A stretch of 64,000 nt of DNA from Chrysogorgia sp. JL179-B06 (taxonomy: Eukaryota > Cnidaria > Anthozoa > Scleralcyonacea > Chrysogorgiidae), in NCBI GenBank assembly GCA_035772405.1, contig JAYKKM010000260.1, positions 1,307,501-1,371,500 of the forward strand, in the 5' to 3' direction. The notes beneath the pieces were generated by a model. The model did not search any database. It saw only the letters and a program-made list of their open reading frames with translations, and had not been told where the DNA came from. A program made the position numbers and the translations under genes. Shown piece after piece: positions 8,824 to 17,189 of the stretch (its first letter is position 1; each line of letters begins with the position of its first letter).

Positions 8824-8869
8824 GACACGTGATCCCCTTTGATAAAACGATCTTTATATATACCCCTAT

Positions 8870-9553
8870 CTACGTATATCCATCGGAATAAACAATAGAA
8901 ATTTCGTATTCATTATAGGGTTTATCTGCCTCGGCAATTTTAAGACCATATTTCCACAAAAAATTTTCATCTATAAATTTAATGTTTTGAATCAATATAA
9001 AATCTTCGTCAGCAGGTAAATTATAAGCTAAATCTACAAAACGTTTATCACCGTTAAAGAAATTTTGCTCGGGATCAATAAACAATTGATTAGAGCTAAA
9101 ATAGGGTTTATTAGGTTTTGCAATATATGAGCCAAGATCACCCTGTTCGAATATCTCTTTTTTAACTTGAACAATACTCCATCCTAACGCCCCGTTATAT
9201 GAATCACGAATATTATTTTTAAGTTTTACATCAATACTATGAATTATTTTTCGTTTATGCCAATCTTTTTTTCTTGCTTCTAATTCTCCTGTAAGATAAA
9301 TCTGTTTATCTGTTTGAAATTTTCTATTGTTACTAAATGTCAATGAAAAATCAGTATTTGGACCTGGAGCACGAATATTTGTTTTAAATTTAAATAAACC
9401 GTTAAGAAAACTCGCGGGTATTACACCGTGTTTCCAAGACACTTCTTGAAACTCATATATATTATTTGCTGATTTTAACGCAATTGTCCCGAATTTTCTT
9501 GGATTCGTAAGATAAAAACGTTCATTATAATGGATGATTTTTTTCTGACTCAT
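8870..9553 (-). CDS. Unrecognised 227-aa protein, possible structural protein
   Basis: An ATG at 9551-9553 starts a 227-residue protein (MSQKKIIHYNERFYLTNP) rich in aromatic residues and predicted beta strands, with FKFKTNIRAPGPNTDF and a C-terminal YNEYEISIVYSDGY. The composition and length would suit a single jelly-roll capsid or penton-type protein, and no other penton candidate lies in this block. No diagnostic motif confirms that. The ATG is preceded by an A/T-rich leader. Confidence 0.55.
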   Translation of the reverse strand: MSQKKIIHYNERFYLTNPRKFGTIALKSANNIYEFQEVSWKHGVIPASFLNGLFKFKTNIRAPGPNTDFSLTFSNNRKFQTDKQIYLTGELEARKKDWHKRKIIHSIDVKLKNNIRDSYNGALGWSIVQVKKEIFEQGDLGSYIAKPNKPYFSSNQLFIDPEQNFFNGDKRFVDLAYNLPADEDFILIQNIKFIDENFLWKYGLKIAEADKPYNEYEISIVYSDGYT

Positions 9554-9593
9554 TTTAATTCCAATAAGAGAAAAAAAATTATGAACGTTTTAT

Positions 9594-9869
9594 TTATACT
9601 ATACGTACAATGATATCATTTTTTATATATTTAAATGTACAAAGAGTTTCTATGATCATCTTATTTTTTTTAAAACTTCTCTCTCCTATTTTAACAAAAA
9701 TAGTGTTTTTGATAACATGTACATCTTTAACAAAATAATAACGTTCTAATGTACGTTTTATTTTTAAAATATAAACATTTCTTAAATGTGCTTTTGATAA
9801 TTTTTTAAACAATCTTTGTGTTTCTAAAAATAAAAGGAAAATACATTCAATATTTTTTTTTAAAATCAA
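9594..9869 (-). CDS. Hypothetical Lys/Ile-rich frame without ATG
   Basis: A 91-codon frame that starts with TTG and has no in-frame ATG upstream before a stop. It is rich in Lys, Ile and Phe. It lies between two genes of the same direction and fills their gap, which gives weak support. It may be a broken gene or part of a spliced one. Confidence 0.25.
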   Translation of the reverse strand: MILKKNIECIFLLFLETQRLFKKLSKAHLRNVYILKIKRTLERYYFVKDVHVIKNTIFVKIGERSFKKNKMIIETLCTFKYIKNDIIVRIV

Positions 9870-9916
9870 AAAGTGTATTTTTTTATTTAGGTAAAATGTT
9901 CAGGAGAGAATAATTT

Positions 9917-10687
9917 TTAAAAATTAAATTCCTGATCATACATAGAGAGTACAGATCGTTCATTATCCACATCTTCTAATTTACGAAACAAACATGCAGC
10001 AAATAAAAGACATTCAAACAAACTACAATGATACAATAAACATGTGGGTTCACTAGTATGATACCAACAATTTCTGGGTTTAAGATTATAAAACGAAAGT
10101 AAATAATCGTACTTCTCAATTCCAAAATATTCAAGATTCACACAATGTAAAATAGTTTTTTCTTGAAGTGTTTTAACTAACGACGATTCTTTATCACCAC
10201 CTTTATACCCAATAATAGCATTCGGGGGAAAAACATTACGAAATAAATAACTTAATCTATTTATAAGTTCACTTTGACTAAAATAATCTCTTGATTTTTT
10301 TTCAGTTAAATAGTCTAGTCCATGACATCGATATTGATAGTAGACAGTAGACCGTTCCCTTCGAGTTAGTTCTTTGTAGGGTTTTAACTTGCTATCATAA
10401 CAATGATAAATAAAATACTTCTTCGTTTGAAGTTCAAGAAGAGTTACTTCACGATAACTGGGTCTCTCTCCCTTAAACTGGTAACATTCACAATCCATTA
10501 TATGTGTGATACGCGATAAAAATAATTTCTGTCGTTCTTGGGATATTTCTTCTTTACATTTGTTTAATGCATAATTATATTTACCCGCATACAACTCTTC
10601 GATAGTCTCTTCATTCTTCTCAGTTGTCTCTAACGGTATGAAGTCTTCTTTAATTTCGCTGTTCACGTTCTCAAATATTTTTGCCAT
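9917..10687 (-). CDS. Unrecognised 256-aa protein, exonuclease-fold candidate
   Basis: The ATG at 10685-10687 gives 256 residues with an acidic N-terminus, a Cys/Tyr-rich centre and a His/Cys-rich end (CWYHTSEPTCLLYHCSLFEC). The segment AIIGYKGGDKES followed by a hydrophobic strand and LEYFGIEKYD recalls a degenerate RNase H/DEDD-like fold in uncharacterised invertebrate and viral proteins, but the catalytic acids cannot be assigned by eye. It faces the 11153 gene across a 465-base divergent intergenic region. Function unknown. Confidence 0.5.
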   Translation of the reverse strand: MAKIFENVNSEIKEDFIPLETTEKNEETIEELYAGKYNYALNKCKEEISQERQKLFLSRITHIMDCECYQFKGERPSYREVTLLELQTKKYFIYHCYDSKLKPYKELTRRERSTVYYQYRCHGLDYLTEKKSRDYFSQSELINRLSYLFRNVFPPNAIIGYKGGDKESSLVKTLQEKTILHCVNLEYFGIEKYDYLLSFYNLKPRNCWYHTSEPTCLLYHCSLFECLLFAACLFRKLEDVDNERSVLSMYDQEFNF

Positions 10688-11152
10688 CTCTCACTCTCCT
10701 ACACTCAGACTGATATTAATTATTTTCAACCCTACATCGGCTTTTATAATTGTATCCCGCGTTACTATGCGTTACTGTGGATAGATTAGTTTGACCAATC
10801 AGAGTTCATTGATTAAAGCTTTCATGTCATCCCGATGATTTGTGATACTCGTATACAATGAATGTGTGTTTGGGGAATTAGAGACGCGAATCCATAATTA
10901 GCGATTTTCTTCTAAACAAATACACGGGGATTAGTTGCACCAAATGCTGTGTTGTAGATTAAAACGAATCCCTAATGTTGTTCTAAAACACACACACGTC
11001 AAATCAGTTGATATATTATACATTGTAGTTACAATAATACTTTTTTCAAATTTTTATCGTGTTAAAATCTGTGTGTAGAAATATATATTTAAAGATTGAG
11101 AAAATAGTATATATACAAGGCGATTTTTTAAAAAACGTTATCACTTTTGAGA
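10688..11152. promoter_or_regulatory. Divergent intergenic region with CCAAT box
   Basis: A 465-base gap lies between two divergent genes. TTTGACCAATCAGAG at about 10789-10803 is a CCAAT box, and its inverse (ATTGGT) recurs upstream of genes near 13.96-14.01 kb and 17.02-17.07 kb. TATATAC near 11109-11116 sits about 40 bases upstream of the plus-strand ATG at 11153 and may be its TATA element. No gene is visible. Confidence 0.45.
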
Positions 11153-12139
11153 ATGTCATTAAACATTGGGAGTAAAAGAACCTATGCGCAAGAAATCAAT
11201 ATTAAGACGATATTGAAAATTGTGTATTATATACAACATTTTCGTAACCGATACATTGGATTATTATTTGCCGTCTGTGACTTATGTGACTATTACTATG
11301 GGGAAATTATCGAATGTATGGAATTTGAATCGAGACAACTTGGTCGTGGATATAAAGACTACGCCTATATTGAAAAAATGAAACCTGAAATGTATCAAGA
11401 TGAATGCATGGATTGGCGAATCTTAACAGATAAACAACACTATATAATCCCGGTTGTTCATACACAACGAAAATATTATATTTATGGTGAAAAACTCTGT
11501 GAGCGTTATCACAAATTACTATTAATACCCGCTCAAACATTAATGAAATCTATTTTTCATTTGAATGATAATCATTCTGATAATTTTTTTATTGAGATTC
11601 AAACCAGTTATCATCCAAGAAATGATATTTACCACTTTATTTCTATTACTATTAATGATGAGAAAACTACAATTCCTAAACCCATAGGGTATGGAGGGTC
11701 TTATCTTTGTAATACATTACATAGACTTAATCGTTGTTTTAGTCATGAATTTACATATTGCTGTATTTATTTATATTTTATAGATCCATTTTATTTGAAG
11801 GCTACTTTTTTTTATCTACATAATTTAGATTATTTTGAGAAAATAGTGTATCAGCTTGTATGTTGCTTTATTTTCTTTTGCGAAAATCATAACCCTATAT
11901 CAAAACTTAAAACTAGTAACGATAGGGTTTATACTTTTAATCTCGATAAGATTGTTAAGCTGATGCATATGAAAACCCCCCCCTGTACCTGTTGTTATAA
12001 AAATTGTCAGAAATACTCTTATTGGTTTAAATTATTCTATAAGACAAGTAAACCCTATAAGTTTAAAGTCAGTTTATTTTCAGATCAAGTTAAAAATAAT
12101 AGTATTATACAAAATAATACCCCCCGCATATGGATATAA
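11153..12139 (+). CDS. Unrecognised 328-aa Cys/Tyr-rich protein
   Basis: The ATG at 11153 (frame open six bases further up) gives about 328 residues beginning MSLNIGSKRTYAQE. There are hydrophobic, aromatic stretches (YCCIYLYFIDPFYL and QLVCCFIFFC) that could be membrane-associated or buried, and a CTCCYKNC cluster near the end. No family is recognised. A conserved-looking donor-like GTAAGG follows at 12160, and a stop-free 117-base stretch to 12288 follows in plus orientation, so splicing to a further exon cannot be excluded. Confidence 0.5.
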   Translation: MSLNIGSKRTYAQEINIKTILKIVYYIQHFRNRYIGLLFAVCDLCDYYYGEIIECMEFESRQLGRGYKDYAYIEKMKPEMYQDECMDWRILTDKQHYIIPVVHTQRKYYIYGEKLCERYHKLLLIPAQTLMKSIFHLNDNHSDNFFIEIQTSYHPRNDIYHFISITINDEKTTIPKPIGYGGSYLCNTLHRLNRCFSHEFTYCCIYLYFIDPFYLKATFFYLHNLDYFEKIVYQLVCCFIFFCENHNPISKLKTSNDRVYTFNLDKIVKLMHMKTPPCTCCYKNCQKYSYWFKLFYKTSKPYKFKVSLFSDQVKNNSIIQNNTPRIWI

Positions 12140-12279
12140 TATATAATTTTTCTATAAGGGTAAGGATTACATCTAATACCAGTACATCAACTACTTTTAT
12201 TATTAAGAGTATTATAGAATCATATAATATTAACTTTGAAGATCCTGACATTATAATACAGAGTATTGAAAAATTGTAT

Positions 12280-12678
12280 TTAGACTAATTTAAAAAATTC
12301 AAAGAATATATTCCACAACCCAAACCACGACGTGTGTTTTTTATCATGAGGGAATAAAATGAATTTAAGATGTGAATTTCTAAAATCTAAAATTGTTTGA
12401 CGTACAAATAGTTTGATATAATATTCCCCATTATCAATGTGTTTATATCTAAAAAAACACAGGATTAAAGCAAAAAATGCTATTATTTGTCCAATTTCAT
12501 GGCGATCCATACGATTATAGACATCTAAAAGTTCACGTGGACATTTTAAATGGGTAATAATATTTTTAAATAAATTCTCATGTTCGTCAAGACATTTCCA
12601 CACACTTTGTTCCATATTTTTATTGATTTTTATTTCAAAACATGCCAGTTCTTTTACCATGACATTCCACACCTCCAT
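12280..12678 (-). CDS. 132-aa protein with Bcl-2-like BH1/BH2 pattern
   Basis: The ATG at 12676-12678 gives 132 residues. Two segments match the layout of a short Bcl-2 protein: DRHEIGQIIAFFALILCF where BH1 would stand, and WFGLWNIFFEFF near the C-terminus where BH2 would stand, with helical sequence between. DNA viruses of animals often carry Bcl-2 relatives that block mitochondrial cell death. No C-terminal membrane anchor remains after the BH2-like helix. The canonical Asn-Trp-Gly of BH1 is not present, so this is a candidate only. Confidence 0.35.
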   Translation of the reverse strand: MEVWNVMVKELACFEIKINKNMEQSVWKCLDEHENLFKNIITHLKCPRELLDVYNRMDRHEIGQIIAFFALILCFFRYKHIDNGEYYIKLFVRQTILDFRNSHLKFILFPHDKKHTSWFGLWNIFFEFFKLV

Positions 12679-12714
12679 GTTTTCACATTAGTGATATTTT
12701 TATTTAGAACAATA

Positions 12715-13887
12715 TCATTTTATACATTTCGGTTTCCTTTTTTTTAAATCAGTCTTTCGTTTCAAATCCTTATTATTATCCATTATATATCGTTTTTCCA
12801 TAAGGTCACTCGTAAATTTTCTAGAACGCCATTGCAAATATTGTTTATTTATATATAGTTTCTCAATATAGAGACCCTCTAACTCACGATATTTATCGCG
12901 TTGTGTGCAAATAATATCTTGATCATAATTCGAATAGATTGTCATTCGTTTTTCTTCATGATGTTCATCGCCTTTTTTTTCACGTTTCATATATATTAAC
13001 GAACGTTTGAAACATCTTTTCTTCAATGGCGGGTCGTTCAAAACTTCTCGGTCGTCGTCATCTTCCTCTTCTTCTTCGTCCTCTTCTCCACACCGTGGAA
13101 ATAATGGTTGGGGTGTTGTAGCCATAGGTGGTTGTGGTAGTTGTGGTGGTGAAAGAGGAATAGGAGATAATGTTGGGGAAAGAGCATTTGCTAATTCATC
13201 CACAATTTGTAATAATTGTGTTCCTTGTTGAACGGGTATCATTGCATCACACATTTGTATTAAATTCGCAGGAGAAGGAATAGGGATTTGACCGAAGAAA
13301 TCAATAGGCATATCGTATATGTAATTATCTAATTCATCTTCGGGTCGTGGCGGTGAGATCGTTTGCGGGGGAATAGGAGATGCATTATACTTTGCTTGCG
13401 GTGTTTGAAGCGGTATATTATACTGTTCTTGCGATAATAGAGGTGGTGGATGGTTTACTTGCTGGGTTAGAGACGGTACTTGCCGTGGCGACGTGTTATA
13501 CTTCGATTGCAGGAGTAGAGGGTGAATGTAACCCCCCTGTTCTTGAGACGATGAATTTACTTGCAGGGGTGGTCGCTTTGCTTGCTGTGGTGACGACTTC
13601 GCTTGCAGAGGGGACACGTGACTGTACGGTGTTATCGGTACAGCAAAATTTAATGGCGACTGTGCAATGTTGTCTTTAGTTGTACGATGTTTGACTTTCT
13701 TTGTTCCTCTGATTTCTTGACGGTATGATGTTTCACCATCTGAAATATCCCGAGACTTATTACGATATTCTTGTCGCTCTAGACGTCGTTGCTTTAACAT
13801 TTTAGGAATATCTTTTCCTCTACTTTCACACCGAGCAATTGATTTTCCACTTTCCAAATTTCTATGAGTCTGCTTCACACGAGCCAT
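12715..13887 (-). CDS. Proline/glutamine-rich protein with histone H3-like N-terminal tail
   Basis: Two ATGs stand in tandem (13888-13890 and 13885-13887). From the second the protein starts ARVKQTHR after Met, with GK at positions 13-14; Ala1, Arg2, Lys4, Gln5, Thr6, Arg8, Gly13 and Lys14 match histone H3, while position 9 is Asn. The centre is a long Pro/Gln/Ser-rich disordered region, followed by an acidic tract (EEDEEEEEDDDD), a basic NLS-like LKKRCFKR and a basic C-terminus. Nuclear, chromatin-directed function is inferred. The same genome encodes a SET domain at 7.4-8.0 kb. The rest of the protein is not recognised. Confidence 0.65.
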   Translation of the reverse strand: MARVKQTHRNLESGKSIARCESRGKDIPKMLKQRRLERQEYRNKSRDISDGETSYRQEIRGTKKVKHRTTKDNIAQSPLNFAVPITPYSHVSPLQAKSSPQQAKRPPLQVNSSSQEQGGYIHPLLLQSKYNTSPRQVPSLTQQVNHPPPLLSQEQYNIPLQTPQAKYNASPIPPQTISPPRPEDELDNYIYDMPIDFFGQIPIPSPANLIQMCDAMIPVQQGTQLLQIVDELANALSPTLSPIPLSPPQLPQPPMATTPQPLFPRCGEEDEEEEEDDDDREVLNDPPLKKRCFKRSLIYMKREKKGDEHHEEKRMTIYSNYDQDIICTQRDKYRELEGLYIEKLYINKQYLQWRSRKFTSDLMEKRYIMDNNKDLKRKTDLKKRKPKCIK

Positions 13888-13890
13888 CAT

Positions 13891-14189
13891 GATATTGTGA
13901 CTAAAAAAAATAGGAACAAACGCTTATAAAAAACACGTTAAAAAAAATGGGGTATCCTGATTGGTTGACCTTAATTCCCTAATAAAATATCGTAGTATTC
14001 TCATTGGTCAAATGATAAAATCAATATTATAAGACGCGCTCCGACGATTATACATGTAAATCTTTTTTAATCTTTTTGTTGACTTAATGCAGTACATATT
14101 CCCCAAAAATATTTATCGGATAAAACGTTGCTGGGGAAGATATATATAAACACACGTTAGAAGTCATATTTTATTAAAACACTTTCAAA
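13891..14189. promoter_or_regulatory. Divergent promoter with inverted CCAAT boxes and TATA
   Basis: The region separates the H3-tail-like gene (minus) from the triplicated cassette (plus). It holds CTGATTGGTTGACC (about 13958-13971) and CTCATTGGTCAAAT (about 14000-14013). TATATATAAA at 14141-14150 lies 49 bases upstream of the first cassette ATG, followed by an A/T-rich leader ending ACTTTCAAAATG. Confidence 0.5.
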
Positions 14190-14450
14190 ATGATAGCTGG
14201 TACTAAAGAAAATCCACTGTTGGTAATACTAACCGATTTAGCAAAGTATTTTTCACACATTGAATATCACGTGATTGAATGTCGTAAAGTGGAAATGTTA
14301 CCCAACAATGCACGTGCCGATAGAATAATATATAAGCTACTATTGGTATGGGATGAGAAATATATATATACCTACTCATCGGAGGATTTTACACATTTGA
14401 TCGGACAGTTTGTACATGTAGCAATCGAGGAACCTCAGCCGCAACCATGA
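14190..14450 (+). CDS. Cassette gene a, copy 1
   Basis: An 86-residue protein (MIAGTKENPLLVILTDLAKY) of unknown function, with a hydrophobic first helix and no recognised motif. Copies 2 and 3 share it almost residue for residue. Its TGA overlaps the ATG of gene b as ATGA, an arrangement that suggests coupled translation by reinitiation. A TATA element stands 49 bases upstream. Confidence 0.6.
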   Translation: MIAGTKENPLLVILTDLAKYFSHIEYHVIECRKVEMLPNNARADRIIYKLLLVWDEKYIYTYSSEDFTHLIGQFVHVAIEEPQPQP

Positions 14451-14689
14451 ATCAAGCAACATTTATAGATATAATATCTATGAAGGCTCTATCTCGTGAA
14501 CGAAATCTACAGTTAATTGGATCAAGACCAATACCCAAACCTGCTGGCGAACCGCTACAGATGTATGAACTTTTCTTTAACGATGCATATAACAATTATT
14601 TTAAAATCGAATTCGGTTCATCCGAACACACTAAGATTGGTAAAAATATATATCTTACCAACCAAAATATATTTATCGTAAAAGACTAA
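14447..14689 (+). CDS. Cassette gene b, copy 1, truncated by frameshift
   Basis: An 80-residue frame (MNQATFIDIISMKALSRER). It matches the start of gene b in copy 2, but a small indel at about 14684 (GACTAATCC where copy 2 has GTTAATCC) creates an early stop, and the rest of the gene continues out of frame to about 14880. Function unknown. Confidence 0.5.
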   Translation: MNQATFIDIISMKALSRERNLQLIGSRPIPKPAGEPLQMYELFFNDAYNNYFKIEFGSSEHTKIGKNIYLTNQNIFIVKD

Positions 14690-15014
14690 TCCCTTTGTAT
14701 ACATAGGCATCTCTAGCCAAAAACATTTAGTATTAGATACGATGGCAACGAGTATAGATATAAACGAAATTAAACTTAATAACGTGAAGTTATACAGCTC
14801 TGAGTTTTTATATACAATGTGTCCAGACTCTGATTTTTACGTGGTGATCTATCTCGTGAACGAAATCGCGCTCCGACGATTATACATGTAAATCTCTTTA
14901 ATCTTTTGTTGACTTAATGCGGTACACATTGCCCAAAAATATTTATCGAAACGTTGCAGGAAAAGATATATAAACATACGTTAGAAGTCATATTTTTTTT
15001 AAAACACTTTCAAA

Positions 15015-15278
15015 ATGAATGCAGGTACTAAAGCAAATCCACTGTTGGTAATACTAACCGATTTAGCAAAGTATTTTTCACACATTGAATATCACGTGAT
15101 TGAATGTCGTAAAGTGGAAATGTTACCCAACAATGCACGTGCCGATAGAATACTATATAAGATACTATTGTTATGGGATGAGAAATATATATATACCTAC
15201 TCATCGGACGATTTTACACATTTGATCGGACAGTTTGTACATGTAGCAATCGACGAACCGCCGCCGTATAAACCATGA
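15015..15278 (+). CDS. Cassette gene a, copy 2
   Basis: An 87-residue copy of the 14190 protein (MNAGTKANPLLVILTDLAKY), with a few substitutions and a Pro-rich end (DEPPPYKP). It ends with the same ATGA overlap into gene b. The TATA element at 14967-14974 is 48 bases upstream of the ATG. Confidence 0.6.
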   Translation: MNAGTKANPLLVILTDLAKYFSHIEYHVIECRKVEMLPNNARADRILYKILLLWDEKYIYTYSSDDFTHLIGQFVHVAIDEPPPYKP

Positions 15279-15718
15279 ATCAAGCAACATTTATAGATAT
15301 AATATCTATGAAGGCTCTATCTCGTGAACGAAATCTACAGTTAATGGGTTCAAGACCAATATCCAAACCTGCTGGCGAACCGATACAGATGTATGAACTT
15401 TTCTTTAACGATGCACATAACAATTATTTTAAAATCGCATTCGGTTCATCCGAACACACTAAGATTGGTAAAAATATATATCTTACCAACCAAAATATAT
15501 TTATCGTAAAAGTTAATCCCTTTGTATACATAGGCATCTCTAGCCAAAAACATTTAGTATTAGATACGATGGCAACGAGTATAGATATAAACGAAATTAA
15601 ACTTAATAACGTGAAGTTATACAGCTCTGAGTTTTTATATACAATGTGTCCAGACTCTGATTTTTACGTGGTGATCTATCTCGTGAACGAAATCGCGCTC
15701 CGACGATTATACATGTAA
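15275..15718 (+). CDS. Cassette gene b, copy 2
   Basis: The 147-residue intact version of gene b. Residues 1 to about 129 match copy 1 and the parts kept in copy 3. The last 18 residues (IYLVNEIALRRLYM at the end) are encoded by the duplication junction and the next copy's leader, so they replace the original C-terminus that copy 3 retains. No domain recognised. Confidence 0.55.
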   Translation: MNQATFIDIISMKALSRERNLQLMGSRPISKPAGEPIQMYELFFNDAHNNYFKIAFGSSEHTKIGKNIYLTNQNIFIVKVNPFVYIGISSQKHLVLDTMATSIDINEIKLNNVKLYSSEFLYTMCPDSDFYVVIYLVNEIALRRLYM

Positions 15719-15841
15719 ATCTCTTTAATCTTTTGTTGACTTAATGCGGTACACATTGCCCAAAAATATTTATCGAAACGTTGCAGGAAAAGATATATAA
15801 ACACACATTAGAAGTCATATTTTTATTAGAACACTTTCAAA

Positions 15842-16471
15842 ATGAATGCAGGTACTAAAGCAAATCCACTGTTAGTAATACTGATCGATTTAGCAAAGTA
15901 TTTTTCACATATTGAATATCAAGTGGTTGAATGTCATAAAGTGGCTATGTTACCCAACGCCGCACGTGCTGATAGAATAATCTATAAGATGCTATTGTTA
16001 TGGAATGAGAAATATATATATATATCCTACTCAACGGACGATTTTACACATTTGATCGGCAAGTTTGTGCATATAGCAATCGACGAACCTATCTCCAAAA
16101 ACATTTTAGTATTAGATACGATGGCAACAAGCATAGATATAAACGAAATTAAACTTGATAACGTGAAGTTATACAGCTCTGAATTTTTATATACAATGTG
16201 TCGAGACTCTGATTTTTACGTGGTCGACTTCATGCCCCAAAATAACAATTGGTTAAATGACCGAGATAAAACTTGGCTCGATGAACGTCGCGGGATAATA
16301 CTCAAAGATATTAATCTTACCTCTGTTCTTAATACCCGAATGGGAGTCGAAGCTGGAATTATTATTGCTGTGATTCATCGCCAGGAAAATCAAGAAGTTC
16401 TCGTTGGGAAGCATATCTTCTTTGTAAACTCGCAGACAATGTGTTGTAACAATCCAGAAGTATTACGTTAA
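15842..16471 (+). CDS. Cassette copy 3: fused a-b protein with complete C-terminus
   Basis: A 209-residue protein. Residues 1 to about 80 are gene a. At ...AIDEP the frame passes directly into the second half of gene b (LVLDTMATSIDINEIKL), so about 290 bases, including the a/b boundary, are deleted in frame. It continues past the point where copies 1 and 2 end, through FMPQNNNWLNDRDKTWL to NPEVLR, which is probably the original end of gene b. Function unknown; the fusion suggests the two proteins may work together. Confidence 0.6.
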   Translation: MNAGTKANPLLVILIDLAKYFSHIEYQVVECHKVAMLPNAARADRIIYKMLLLWNEKYIYISYSTDDFTHLIGKFVHIAIDEPISKNILVLDTMATSIDINEIKLDNVKLYSSEFLYTMCRDSDFYVVDFMPQNNNWLNDRDKTWLDERRGIILKDINLTSVLNTRMGVEAGIIIAVIHRQENQEVLVGKHIFFVNSQTMCCNNPEVLR

Positions 16472-17189
16472 AAATTAAAAAACCATTATCATCTATTTTG
16501 ACATGTGTGAATTAATTAACACGCTCCTCGATATCGAGCTAACGGGTATCTTAAAATATATACTAAATTGTGTGAAAAGTGTAAAATAAAGTATCAAAAA
16601 GCATAAAAATATGCTTAAATAAGTGTAAAAATGCTTAAATATCTAGAAATAGACGTATTTAAACACGGGAAATATATATTTCACAGGAACTAATCCCTTC
16701 AAAATGCCCGCTAATCCCTACAAGTAATTAAGGTTAGAATTCATTAAAAAACGTAGCTACCCAAAGTAAACAAACAAAATGGTCGCTAATCCCAACAAGT
16801 AAATTCATTGTCCCTAGCCATATCATTTATCAAACTGTTTTGACATAGGGGAGGAATCAGAACAAAACGCTTATTATATATTCGAATCCTTAAGCTTCAT
16901 TGTTCCTAACCATATCATTTATCAAACTGTTTTGACATAGGGGAGGTCATTAACACCACATATTGTTCCCACCTATAATAATTCACTTGTTTTGACATGA
17001 AGGCTTTAATGAACGAACTCTGATTGGTTAGATACGGGGGAGGTTTGATTATAGAAACTCTGATTGGTTAAAACCGCAATCCATTGTAATACCCCGTAGA
17101 GCGTCATTATAAAATAAGCACGAAGACACATCTCAAACCAAAACGCTTTCACCCTTGCACGAAGACAAACGAGAAAAAGAAAAAATACA
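16472..17189 (+). promoter_or_regulatory. Intergenic region: mini-ORFs, 51-bp direct repeats, CCAAT and TATA boxes
   Basis: Two 7-codon frames, MPANPYK near 16704 and MVANPNK near 16780, each follow CAAA and end in CAAGTAA, where GTAATT/GTAAAT could be splice donors. A 51-bp sequence ending GACATAGGGGAGG recurs at 16804-16854 and 16896-16946. CTGATTGGTTA occurs twice (about 17022 and 17062), followed by TATAAAA at 17108-17114, which probably drives the spliced gene at 17190. No longer gene is visible. Confidence 0.5.

Larger units (their letters stand above)
14036..16471 (+). repeat. Three tandem copies of a ~830-bp two-gene cassette
   Basis: The block beginning GCGCTCCGACGATTATACAT recurs at 14036, 14868 and 15695, giving periods of 832 and 827 bases. 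Each copy has a TATA element (14141, 14967, 15794) 48-49 bases before the first ATG. Copies 1 and 2 end at the same junction, which replaces the true gene end; copy 3 keeps the complete end but has lost the middle. Copies are nearly identical, so the amplification is recent. Confidence 0.9.

Noticed and set aside
8870..9553. Penton protein of region 1
   Set aside because: Length and strand content fit, but no diagnostic penton block was found; left as unrecognised.
13007..13679. Plus-strand Ser-rich and Ala/Val-rich frames
   Set aside because: They are antisense shadows of the proline-rich H3-tail-like gene (GAT/GAA and CCN repeats in reverse).
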